Made by a program: the position numbers and the translations under genes. 42,929 nt of DNA. Origin: Thiomonas sp. (GTDB taxonomy: Bacteria > Pseudomonadota > Gammaproteobacteria > Burkholderiales > Burkholderiaceae_C). The DNA is taken from assembly GCA_027311065.1 (NCBI GenBank), contig DAICZP010000031.1, forward strand, positions 1 to 42,929. The letters are read 5' to 3'. Below, piece after piece: positions 18,008 to 25,373 of the stretch (position 1 is its first letter; every line of letters starts with the position of its first letter). The notes beneath the pieces are model-generated. The model saw only the letters and a program-made list of their open reading frames with translations, was not told the DNA's origin and did not search any database.

Positions 18008-18918
18008 ACACCGCATCTGTCTCCATCAGCGTCGTGGTGCTGACGTACAACCGAAGCGACGCGCTGCTTCGCGTGCTCGATGCTCTTGCGGCACAAACCG
18101 ACCATGGCTTCGAGGTCATCGTCGCTGACGATGGATCCCGCCCGGAACATACCGATGTCATCGCGGCCCATGCGAGCCGCTGGCCGTTCGCCCTTTGCCA
18201 CGCCTGGCACCCGGATCGTGGGTTCACGGCCGCCGCGGCGCGCAACATGGGGGTGCGTGCCGCCCGCGGCGACTATGTCATCTTCCTCGATGGCGACTGT
18301 ATCCCCCAGACGGACTTCATCGCCGCGCACAGGCGGCTCGCGCAGCCTGGTTGCTTTGTCAACGGCAGCCGCATTCTGCTCGATGCGCCGTTGACCTCGC
18401 GGGCGTTGCAGTCGCCACTGCCGCGCCCGCGCGACGCGCCGCTGTGGTGGTTGCGCCAACGCCTTGCCGGTCGATGCAACAAACTCGGAGGCCTGATCGT
18501 GCGGTGGCCGGCGTCGCTTCGCGCATGCCGCCGGCACTTCCGCTGGCGTGGCATTCGAAGTTGCAATCTTGCAGCCTGGCGCAGCGATATCGAGGCAGTC
18601 GACGGGTTTGATCAATCGTTTGACGGGTGGGGGCACGAAGACGCCGATTTCGTGCTGCGGCTGCACCGTGCCGGCTGCGCGCGCCGCGAAGGATTCTGGG
18701 CCACCGAGGTTCTGCATCTCTGGCATCGCCCGGCCGCGCGTGACGACGAGGCGGCGAATCGTCGGAAGGTGGTTGACCGCATGGCGGCGCCGGACCGCGG
18801 GTGTCGAGCGGACATGGGATTGGGCATGCCGCCGCCACGCAATGACGAGCGCGTGCAGTGGCTGCAGACGCGGCCACGTTGGCATGCAAATGCGGCGTCG
18901 GCGACCGCAGATGTTTAA
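18004..18918 (+). CDS. Family 2 glycosyltransferase with galactosyltransferase C-terminus
   Basis: A 304-residue cytoplasmic protein. 'SISVVVLTYNRSDALLRVL' begins the GT2 domain, 'VIVADDGS' and 'YVIFLDGDCIPQ' are its donor and metal-binding motifs, and 'GFTAAAARNMGVRAARGD' is typical. The C-terminal 'DGWGHEDADFVLRLHRAG' followed by 'VLHLWHRP' is the Glyco_transf_7C type. It starts with TTG at 18004, overlapping the previous stop by four bases, with GGAG about eight bases upstream. An ATG in frame is lacking near the domain start. It probably adds a later sugar of the LPS core or O-chain; the sugar cannot be told. Confidence 0.87.
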   Translation: MNTASVSISVVVLTYNRSDALLRVLDALAAQTDHGFEVIVADDGSRPEHTDVIAAHASRWPFALCHAWHPDRGFTAAAARNMGVRAARGDYVIFLDGDCIPQTDFIAAHRRLAQPGCFVNGSRILLDAPLTSRALQSPLPRPRDAPLWWLRQRLAGRCNKLGGLIVRWPASLRACRRHFRWRGIRSCNLAAWRSDIEAVDGFDQSFDGWGHEDADFVLRLHRAGCARREGFWATEVLHLWHRPAARDDEAANRRKVVDRMAAPDRGCRADMGLGMPPPRNDERVQWLQTRPRWHANAASATADV

Positions 18919-18934
18919 GCTTGCATTAAGTTTT

Positions 18935-18967
18935 TGTGATCGTCGCGTAACAATGCTCGCCTAGAAT
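18935..18967 (+). promoter_or_regulatory. Candidate promoter for tolB-pal-cpoB
   Basis: An AT-rich stretch in a GC-rich setting begins just after the glycosyltransferase stop. TAGAAT at 18962-18967 is a good -10. The TTGTGA at 18935-18940 is 21 bases upstream, which is too far for a normal -35, so the -35 is unresolved. A separate promoter is needed here because tolB is cut off from tolQRA. Confidence 0.3.
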
Positions 18968-19029
18968 GAACAACCATACGAAAATCCGCGATCGACACCG
19001 ATCCAGACAGAAGGTCGCTTGAGCGTTCC

Positions 19030-20343
19030 ATGCAACGTCGCCAGTTTCTCAGCCGTACCGCCACCCTCCCAGCATTGCGCGTCGCCTTTGGCCTTGGCGG
19101 CCTCGCCAGCCTGACGCCTTCTGCCCAGGCGCAGTTCAAGGTGGATGTTGCTGGCATTGGTGCCACGCAAATTCCCGTCGGCATCTCCACGTTTGCCGGA
19201 CAGAGCGCCTGTCCGCAGCCAATCGCCGACATCGTGCGCGCGGACCTGACACGCAGCGGCCAATTCCGCTGCAGTGATCCCGGTGGCGGCCTCAGCGAAC
19301 GTGGTCCGGCCAACTACGCTGCATGGCACGTCGCTGGCCTCGAGGCAGTTGCCGGAGGCAGCGTCGCCAGCCTCGGCGGCGGGCGCTGGGCCGTTCGCTT
19401 TCGACTCTGGGATACCGTGCGTCAGGCCGATCTCGGAGGAGAGGTGTATCAGGTCGTCGGCGGTGACCTGCGACTTGCGGCGCACCGCATCGCCGATTTC
19501 ATCTACCAGAAACTCACGGGCCAGCGCGGGGTGTTCGCAACCCGGATCGCGTACGTGAGCAAAATGGGGCCGCACAATTTTCGTCTGGTCGTTGCCGACA
19601 GCGACGGCGAGAACGCTGCCACCGCGCTGCGCAGCCGGGAGCCCCTGCTGTCTCCAAGCTGGTCGCCCGACGGATCCAGCCTGGGCTACGTCTCGTTCGA
19701 GACCGGCAAGCCGGTGGTCTTCGTGCAGAACATCCGCACCGGTGGGCGCCGTGCCGTGGCCAATTTCAAAGGCAGCAACAGTGCTCCGGCGTTCTCGCCG
19801 GACGGCCGCATGCTGGCAGTGACGCTCACCCCGGGCAACAGCTCACAGGTATTCATTCTGCCGAGCGCGGGAGGGCCGGCGCGCCAGCTTACCCACAGCG
19901 GCACCATCGCCACCGAGCCCGTGTACTCGCCTGACGGCGCCAGCGTGTATTTCGTCAGTGACCGCGAAGGCTCGCCGCAGATCTATGTGTGCGGCACTGA
20001 CGGCAGCGGCGTACGCCGTATCAGCTACGGTGGTGGTTACAACGTCAGCCCCGCCATCAGCCCGGATGGCAAGTCCATGGCCTACATCGCGCAGCAAGGC
20101 AGCAGCTTCACCTTGCGCGTTCTCGATCTTGCCAGTGGCCAGAGTCGCCAGTTGGGCGACGGCCCCAACGACGGCCGCCCCACCTTCGCGCCCAACGGCC
20201 AGATCATCCTCTATTCGGGCACCGAGGGGGGGGTTGAAGTTCTGCGTACCGTGTCGCTCGACGGTTCCGTGCGCACCACCCTGGCCACGAGCGGCCAGCA
20301 GGTCCGCGAGCCCGCGTGGGGCCCGTGGACCCGTGCCCGCTGA
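19030..20343 (+). CDS. tolB: Tol-Pal system periplasmic protein TolB
   Basis: A 437-residue protein of normal TolB length. An N-terminal signal of about 34 residues ending 'PSAQA' precedes the mature part, which begins 'QFKVDVAGIGATQIPVGI'. Residues up to about 165 are the N-terminal alpha/beta domain that TolA binds. From about 180 to 430 there is a six-bladed beta-propeller whose WD-like repeats are visible as 'SPSWSPDG', 'APAFSPDG', 'EPVYSPDG', 'SPAISPDG' and 'RPTFAPNG'. The signal begins 'MQRRQFLS', a twin-arginine pattern, so it may be exported by Tat. TolB sits between TolA and Pal. pal follows after 108 bases. Confidence 0.97.
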   Translation: MQRRQFLSRTATLPALRVAFGLGGLASLTPSAQAQFKVDVAGIGATQIPVGISTFAGQSACPQPIADIVRADLTRSGQFRCSDPGGGLSERGPANYAAWHVAGLEAVAGGSVASLGGGRWAVRFRLWDTVRQADLGGEVYQVVGGDLRLAAHRIADFIYQKLTGQRGVFATRIAYVSKMGPHNFRLVVADSDGENAATALRSREPLLSPSWSPDGSSLGYVSFETGKPVVFVQNIRTGGRRAVANFKGSNSAPAFSPDGRMLAVTLTPGNSSQVFILPSAGGPARQLTHSGTIATEPVYSPDGASVYFVSDREGSPQIYVCGTDGSGVRRISYGGGYNVSPAISPDGKSMAYIAQQGSSFTLRVLDLASGQSRQLGDGPNDGRPTFAPNGQIILYSGTEGGVEVLRTVSLDGSVRTTLATSGQQVREPAWGPWTRAR

Positions 20344-20451
20344 CTTTCCAAGCAGACCTCCGCCCAGACGTCGCTGCCAGCCATCGTTCCACCTGCTGTT
20401 TCATTCGTTCGTTCCACCAACCACAGCCCAACTCACTCTCCGGAGAATTTC

Positions 20452-20979
20452 ATGAACAAGCGTTTCGCATTCCTGCTCAGCGCGTCCGCCGCAGCCTTCG
20501 TGCTTGGTGGCTGCGCGTCTGGCGTCAAGATGAACAAGGCTCCGGTCGAAAACCAGACCGCCGCCAACACGGCCAGCCAAGGTGCGCAAAGCCAGGTCGC
20601 GCCAGTTCAGGCTGCAACGGAAACCGCCGCTCTGGGTCCGGCCGCCGACGTGGCACGCAGCGTGTACTTCGGGTTCAACAGCTATGTCGTCGAGGACAAA
20701 TACCGTCCGGTGCTGGAAGGAAACGCCAACTACCTCACCAGCCATCACAACGCCCACGTGCAACTCCAGGGCAATACCGACGCGCGCGGCAGCCGTGAAT
20801 ACAACCTCGCGCTGGGCCAGAAACGTGCTGATGCCGTCATGAAGGGACTCGAAGTGCTTGGTGTGCCGGCCAGCGAGCTCGAAGCCGTGAGCTTCGGCAA
20901 GGAAAAACCAAAGGCTGCCGGAACGACCGAGGCCGCTTACGCGGAAAACCGTCGCGTCGACTTCTTCTACAAGCAGTAA
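20452..20979 (+). CDS. pal: Peptidoglycan-associated lipoprotein Pal
   Basis: A 175-residue lipoprotein. The signal ends in 'LGGC' with the lipidated Cys at residue 21. A flexible linker of about 45 residues rich in Asn/Gln/Ala leads to an OmpA-like domain (about residues 68-174) with 'VYFGFNSYVVEDKYRPVLE' and the peptidoglycan-binding 'NTDARGSREYNLALGQKRAD'. The GGAGAA in front of the ATG is a good ribosome-binding site. Pal anchors the outer membrane to diaminopimelic acid in the wall and is bound by TolB. Confidence 0.97.
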   Translation: MNKRFAFLLSASAAAFVLGGCASGVKMNKAPVENQTAANTASQGAQSQVAPVQAATETAALGPAADVARSVYFGFNSYVVEDKYRPVLEGNANYLTSHHNAHVQLQGNTDARGSREYNLALGQKRADAVMKGLEVLGVPASELEAVSFGKEKPKAAGTTEAAYAENRRVDFFYKQ

Positions 20980-20994
20980 GCCAAGCGCGCGTCC

Positions 20995-21795
20995 ATGAAA
21001 ACAAGCCTGATCGCCGAAAACCTGAGCGCGGCCCTTCGTCCGCGCCTGCGTCTGGCGGTGGCTGCCGCCTGTGTCGCCCTGGGCCTGGCCTGGAGCGCAC
21101 AGGCGCGCGCCGACTTGTTCGCTGACAACGACGCCCGTCGCGCGATACTGGACCTGCGCGCGCAAGTCGCGACCCTTCAGCAAGCCAGTCAATCGCAGGC
21201 GCAGCAGGTACAGCAGATTCGCAATTCCCTGCTCGATCTATCCAACCAGATCGACCAGATCAAAGGTGAAATGGCGCAGTTGCGAGGCCAGCAAGACACC
21301 ACCACTCGGCAACTCAACGATACCATCGCCAAAGTTGCCGCAGGCCAGAAGGATCTCAGCCAGCGCTTGGCACCACTTGAACCCGTGTCGGTTCAGATCG
21401 ATGGGCAGGCGTTTACGGTGCAGCCAGCGGAGAAATCGGGCTACGAGCACGCGCTAGGGGCTTTCCGGAATTCCGATTTCGCGGGTGCCAGCACTGCCTT
21501 CAAAGCGTTTCTGGACCAGTATCCTGCCAGTCCTTACGCGCCCGAAGCGAGGTATTGGCTGGCCAATTCGCTGTTCGGCCAGCAGAAGTACAGAGAAGCC
21601 GAAGCAGCATTCAAGGCTGTGATCGACGCGGGTGACGCCACACGCACACCGCAGGCGATGCTTGGCCTGGCCAATGCACAGGTCGAGCTGCACGAACTTC
21701 GCGCCGCGCGTGCCACCTTGCACAAGCTGGCCAAGGCCTATCCCGCGTCCAACGCCGGCAAGACCGCGAAGGAACGCCTTCAGAAACTCCGGTGA
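20995..21795 (+). CDS. cpoB: Cell division coordinator CpoB (YbgF)
   Basis: A 266-residue periplasmic protein. A signal peptide ends near 'AQARA' at about residue 39. Residues 45-125 form a trimerising coiled coil with heptads of Ala/Leu/Gln. The C-terminal part has three TPR-like units, visible as '[20 protein letters not shown]', '[16 protein letters not shown]' and '[14 protein letters not shown]'. CpoB binds TolA and coordinates wall synthesis by PBP1B with outer-membrane constriction. It is 15 bases after pal, and its stop overlaps the beginning of queC (TGATG). Confidence 0.95.
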   Translation: MKTSLIAENLSAALRPRLRLAVAAACVALGLAWSAQARADLFADNDARRAILDLRAQVATLQQASQSQAQQVQQIRNSLLDLSNQIDQIKGEMAQLRGQQDTTTRQLNDTIAKVAAGQKDLSQRLAPLEPVSVQIDGQAFTVQPAEKSGYEHALGAFRNSDFAGASTAFKAFLDQYPASPYAPEARYWLANSLFGQQKYREAEAAFKAVIDAGDATRTPQAMLGLANAQVELHELRAARATLHKLAKAYPASNAGKTAKERLQKLR

Positions 21796-22514
21796 TGGGC
21801 CTCGATAACCCACGCGCCGGGGCCATGGCGCCAGTTGCCATCGTGCTGCTGTCCGGCGGACTCGATTCCGCCACGGTGCTGGCGCAGGCGCGAGCCGACG
21901 GTTTCGTCTGTCATTGCCTGTCGGTGCGTTATGGCCAACGTCATTGCGCTGAACTCGACGCAGCGCGCCGCGTTGCGGCGTCGCTCGGCGCGGCACGCCA
22001 CGAAATCATCGAGATCGACCTGGCACGATTCGGTGGCTCATCGCTGACCGATGCCAGCATCGATGTGCCCACCGGCGGCATCGCCCCGGGCATTCCATCC
22101 ACTTATGTGCCTGCGCGCAATACCGTGCTGCTGGCACTGGCACTGTCCTGGGCAGAAGCCGCGGGCGCGCGCGATATTTTCTATGGCGCCAACGCGGTCG
22201 ACTACTCCGGCTACCCCGACTGCCGGCCACCGTTTGTCGATGCGTTCGAACATTTGGCCAACCTGGCAACGAAAGCCGGTGTCGAAGGTTCGCCGTTTCG
22301 GGTCCATGCCCCCATCATCGACCTGCGCAAGGAAGACATCATCCGCGCCGGTCTTCGTCTTGGTGTCGACTATGGGCTCACCGTCAGTTGCTATCAGGCC
22401 GATGCAGAGGGACGCGCCTGTGGCGTCTGCGATGCTTGCCGACTGCGCGCCGCGGGCTTCACCGCCGCGGGTGTGCCGGATCCAACGCGTTACCAGGCAG
22501 ACGGTCTGACCTGA
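21795..22514 (+). CDS. queC: 7-cyano-7-deazaguanine synthase QueC
   Basis: A 239-residue enzyme of the PP-loop ATP pyrophosphatase fold that makes preQ0 from 7-carboxy-7-deazaguanine and ammonia in queuosine synthesis. The ATP loop '[12 protein letters not shown]' lies at residues 18-29. The zinc-binding cysteines are at the C-terminus ('[18 protein letters not shown]'). '[16 protein letters not shown]' is also typical. The ATG at 21795 overlaps the cpoB stop; the GTG at 21792 is one codon longer. A later ATG at 21825 begins just before the domain. QueC often follows cpoB in proteobacteria. Confidence 0.95.
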   Translation: MGLDNPRAGAMAPVAIVLLSGGLDSATVLAQARADGFVCHCLSVRYGQRHCAELDAARRVAASLGAARHEIIEIDLARFGGSSLTDASIDVPTGGIAPGIPSTYVPARNTVLLALALSWAEAAGARDIFYGANAVDYSGYPDCRPPFVDAFEHLANLATKAGVEGSPFRVHAPIIDLRKEDIIRAGLRLGVDYGLTVSCYQADAEGRACGVCDACRLRAAGFTAAGVPDPTRYQADGLT

Positions 22515-22629
22515 TGGCTCTGCCATCGCCGCCGTGACAGGCGCCACGCTGCGTGGGACAATCGCGGACGCGCTCCGGTTACGAGCCCTCGAATGCCGCG
22601 CGCGCGCACACTGCCACTAGCGCTCCGCC

Positions 22630-23745
22630 GTGCCCGATCCGACACTCGCACACCTCGCCAACCACGTCCTGGCGTGGACGTTTTTCCTCAGCGTCGCCTT
22701 CGGCGCGCTCATGCACCGCACCCAGTTTTGCGCCATGGGTTCAGTTGCCGACATTGTCAATTTCGGTGATTGGACGCGGATGCGCATGTGGATGCTTGCC
22801 ATCGCCACCGCATTGATTGGCACCAATGTTCTCGGCGCTCTCGGCTATATCGACATCGGGCAGAGCATCTACGCCAGCGGCCCGATCCTGTGGCTGTCGG
22901 CGCTGGTTGGTGGCCTGGCGTTCGGCTTCGGCATGGTGCTGGCGTCAGGGTGTGGCAGCAAGACACTGGTGCGGCTCGGCGCGGGAAGCCTGAAAGCCCT
23001 GGTCGTGTTCACCATGCTGTCCATCGGTGCGTTCGCAACCATGCGCGGCATCCTCGCCGCGCCCCGTGTGTACGGCCTTGACCGCATCGCACTGCAGGTC
23101 GTCGGGTCACAAGATCTGCCATCGCTGCTGGCGCGCCATACCGCCGTCGCGGTCGCGACGTGGCGCGTGCTCCTGGGTGGCGGGGGCGGCCTGGCCCTTG
23201 GTGCATGGTCACTGTCCAGCGCCGAGGCGCGGACGCCGCGGCACATTCTCGGCGGCGTGGGCATTGGCGCCCTCGTGGTGGCGCTGTGGTGGGTTTCCGG
23301 GCATCTCGGCTTCCTCGCGGAAGACCCTGAGACGCTGCAGTCTGTTTACGCGGCCAGTGCTGGCAACCATATGGAGTCATTCACATTTATCGCGCCCCTG
23401 GCCAATTCCCTGCTGTGGCTATTGATGTACAGCGACGCCAGTGAAGTGCTCAACATTGGCATCGTATCGGTCTTCGGAGTCATCCTCGGATCTGCCGCGC
23501 ACGCGCTCGCCACCCGACGCTTCCGATGGGAGGGCCTTGCCGGACTGGAGGACACCGCCAATCACCTCGCCGGCGGTTTGCTCATGGGGGTTGGCGGCGT
23601 GACCGCCATGGGCTGCACCATCGGGCAGGGAATCAGTGGTGTGTCGACGTTGTCGCCCACCAGCTGGATTGCGCTGGCATCCATTCTTGCCGGAGGTGTT
23701 GCAGGCGTGCGTTTTCAAGCGTGGCGCCTGCATCGGAGCGGCTGA
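22630..23745 (+). CDS. YeeE/YedE-family sulfur-compound transporter
   Basis: A 371-residue membrane protein with about ten hydrophobic helices. It has the conserved cysteine motifs of the YeeE/YedE family: 'HRTQFCAMGS' near residue 36, 'ASGCGSKTLVRLGAGSLKAL' around residue 106, and 'AMGCTIGQGISG' around residue 330. In the thiosulfate transporter TsuA of this family equivalent cysteines carry the substrate through the membrane, so uptake of thiosulfate or a related sulfur compound is the best inference; YedE proteins linked to selenium metabolism also exist. It starts with GTG at 22630, 115 bases after queC. No partner TusA-like gene is seen next to it. Confidence 0.87.
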   Translation: MPDPTLAHLANHVLAWTFFLSVAFGALMHRTQFCAMGSVADIVNFGDWTRMRMWMLAIATALIGTNVLGALGYIDIGQSIYASGPILWLSALVGGLAFGFGMVLASGCGSKTLVRLGAGSLKALVVFTMLSIGAFATMRGILAAPRVYGLDRIALQVVGSQDLPSLLARHTAVAVATWRVLLGGGGGLALGAWSLSSAEARTPRHILGGVGIGALVVALWWVSGHLGFLAEDPETLQSVYAASAGNHMESFTFIAPLANSLLWLLMYSDASEVLNIGIVSVFGVILGSAAHALATRRFRWEGLAGLEDTANHLAGGLLMGVGGVTAMGCTIGQGISGVSTLSPTSWIALASILAGGVAGVRFQAWRLHRSG

Positions 23746-23751
23746 CAATCC

Positions 23752-24528
23752 ATGCTGTCACAAGACCACGACGCCCCTGACCTGGCGCGCCGCTTCGGTG
23801 GTGTCGCCCGTCTTTACGGCGAGGCGGCAGCGCAGCGCTTCCGCCTCGCGCACCTGATCGTGGTCGGCGTCGGTGGTGTTGGTTCATGGGCGGCGGAGGC
23901 GCTGGCACGCTGCGGGGTCGGAACCCTCACCCTGATCGACCTCGACCATGTCGGGGAATCCAACATCAACCGTCAGATCCAGGCCCTCGGCTCGACCCTC
24001 GGCATGGCAAAGGTCGATGCTCTGGCGCAACGCATCGCCGATATCAATCCGGCGTGTCAGGTGCGCACCGTCGAAGAGTTTGTCGATGCGGACAACGTGG
24101 CGGCACTGGTGCCCGCCACAGCCTCAGCCGTGCTCGACTGCTGCGACCAGGCACGTGCGAAGGCGGCCATGGCGGCGCATGCGCTTGCGCACGCCATTCC
24201 CATCGTCGTGGTCGGAGCAGCGGGCGGTAAACGCCACCCGCAACACGTGCAAGTCCTCGACTTGAGCGAGACGCGGAATGATCCATTGCTGGCCAAGGTC
24301 CGCTACCGCCTGCGCAGGGCCCACGGCGCTCCGCGTCAGGGCACGCTGCACCTGCCATGCGTGCATTCCAGCGAGGCAGTTCGTCCGGCCATGGATGCAC
24401 GGTGCGACACGCCGGACCCCACCGGAGGCCTGAATTGCGCGGGGTACGGTTCGAGCGTCATGGTGACCGCGACGTTCGGCATGGTGGCCGCGAGCGTCGC
24501 CCTCGATTTGATCCAAAGTGGCCCGTGA
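23752..24528 (+). CDS. tcdA: tRNA threonylcarbamoyladenosine dehydratase
   Basis: A 258-residue protein of the ThiF/MoeB/E1 superfamily, matching TcdA (CsdL, YgdL). It contains the Rossmann 'VVGVGGVGSWAAEALARCGV' at residues 37-56, 'LIDLDHVGESNINRQIQA' with the conserved N-R-Q, the Cys-containing 'DCCDQ', and the C-terminal 'GGLNCAGYGSSVMVTATFG'. TcdA uses ATP to cyclise t6A37 of tRNA to ct6A. It starts six bases after the transporter. Its end contains the promoter of the tRNA-Lys gene. Confidence 0.93.
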   Translation: MLSQDHDAPDLARRFGGVARLYGEAAAQRFRLAHLIVVGVGGVGSWAAEALARCGVGTLTLIDLDHVGESNINRQIQALGSTLGMAKVDALAQRIADINPACQVRTVEEFVDADNVAALVPATASAVLDCCDQARAKAAMAAHALAHAIPIVVVGAAGGKRHPQHVQVLDLSETRNDPLLAKVRYRLRRAHGAPRQGTLHLPCVHSSEAVRPAMDARCDTPDPTGGLNCAGYGSSVMVTATFGMVAASVALDLIQSGP

Positions 24529-24534
24529 TACACT
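24507..24534 (+). promoter_or_regulatory. Promoter of tRNA-Lys
   Basis: TTTGAT (24507-24512) and TACACT (24529-24534) are separated by 16 bases, and the -10 ends ten bases before the tRNA 5' end. It lies in the last codons of tcdA. Spacing is one base short of ideal. Confidence 0.5.
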
Positions 24535-24544
24535 TTAAGGCTTG

Positions 24545-24620
24545 GGGTCGTTAGCTCAGTCGGTAGAGCAGCGGACTTTTAATCCGTTGGTCGCGTGTTC
24601 GAGTCACGCACGACCCACCA
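24545..24620 (+). tRNA. tRNA-Lys (UUU)
   Basis: A 76-base cloverleaf with encoded CCA. The acceptor stem pairs GGGTCGT with ACGACCC, the anticodon loop is CTTTTAA (anticodon TTT), and the T-loop is GTTCGAGTC. Its last 17 bases (24604-24620) are part of the 36-bp repeat that recurs at 35415-35450, so it is the target of the island to its right. Confidence 0.97.
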
Positions 24621-24639
24621 ACGAAATCAAGGGGTTGCG
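24604..24639 (+). repeat. attL, left copy of 36-bp island repeat
   Basis: A 36-bp sequence, from the last 17 bases of tRNA-Lys to 19 bases past it, is repeated without mismatch at 35415-35450. The two copies begin 10,811 bp apart and are in direct orientation. A perfect direct repeat that starts inside a tRNA 3' end and bounds accessory genes is the standard mark of site-specific integration. Confidence 0.92.
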
Positions 24640-24669
24640 TGAGTTTTCACGCAAGCCCTTGTCTCTTTT
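24629..24669 (+). terminator. Terminator after tRNA-Lys
   Basis: The arms are 24629-24642 and 24647-24660, 14 bp with one G-G mismatch and a 4-base loop, followed by a T-rich run. The left arm is partly inside the att repeat; the right arm belongs to the island side. Confidence 0.75.
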
Positions 24670-24677
24670 CAGACGGT

Positions 24678-24698
24678 CATGTAGACCCCATGTAGACC
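24678..24698 (+). repeat. Short direct repeat next to attL
   Basis: CATGTAGACC occurs at 24678-24687 and 24689-24698, separated by one C. Short direct repeats next to an att core are often arm-type binding sites for a tyrosine integrase, but no integrase gene is present, so function is inference. Confidence 0.35.
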
Positions 24699-24711
24699 GC
24701 CGCAAGACACA

Positions 24712-25339
24712 TTGCGCCTCTACTCCCGGTCCAGGCGCACGAAAAAGTCGGCCAGGTTCACCGACGTCCATGCGCCGCATCGTGCCCTGCGCTGGAGCGA
24801 GCGCCGCAGCGGCCGCATCGCCTGGCAGCACGATTCGCTCGGCCTGCTTCGGGTCGTGGCCCACGCCGATCCGGCGGTGACATGGACCATTGCGCTCGAT
24901 CCACCAGTGTTCGTCGATGTCGAGGCCGGACAGATGGGGGAGCTTGACCTCGGTGTCGATTCAATGGTTTCCGCACGCATCCTGGCCGCCCCGCCGCTCA
25001 ACGAGGATGAAGCCAAGTTGGCGAGCACGGCCCTGTCGGCGGCGATTCCCGGCATCGAGACTCCCGCGGCCCAGCCCATTGTGCAGATCGATGTCGCACC
25101 TCAGCCGGTGCTGCACCTGCTGACGTTCACTGCCCGCAAATTCCACACTGCGCATGACTATCCGTCCGGCGTGGTACGGCCGCGCCCCTTTGCCGCACGT
25201 CGCCGTGCCGGTATTGTTCGATTCCCCCTCCGGCACCAACGCATGGGTTGATCGAAGCGTGCAATCCCCCGGACCTTTGTCCCTGGAAAGCAGGGCAAGG
25301 CAGATCACGCTGCACATGACTGGCTTGCAGTCGCGTTGA
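24712..25339 (+). pseudogene. Remnant of SNF2-type helicase N-terminal region
   Basis: The first open part (24712-25251, TTG start) has a beta-rich composition with 'DPPVFVDVEAGQMGELDLG' and 'QPIVQIDVAPQPVLHLLTFT'. This pattern resembles the region before the ATPase in large SNF2/SWIM helicases ('PWYLD...GPLD' and 'P.P.L.L'). After about 25165 similarity seems to continue in the next frame, 'PLPHVAVPVLFDSPSG', up to the stop at 25337-25339, which points to a frameshift. No helicase motifs follow, so the gene would be truncated as well. The match is by eye and rests on a weak pattern; it could instead be two unrelated small frames. Confidence 0.4.
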
Positions 25340-25364
25340 AATCCGCATCGCTCACTGCTATCCT
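25336..25364 (+). promoter_or_regulatory. Promoter of exported-protein operon
   Basis: TTGAAA (25336-25341) and TATCCT (25359-25364) are separated by 17 bases. Transcription would start near 25371, only about three bases before the ATG at 25374, so the message would be nearly leaderless. No ribosome-binding site precedes that ATG, which fits. Confidence 0.5.
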
Positions 25365-25373
25365 ATAGCCATT

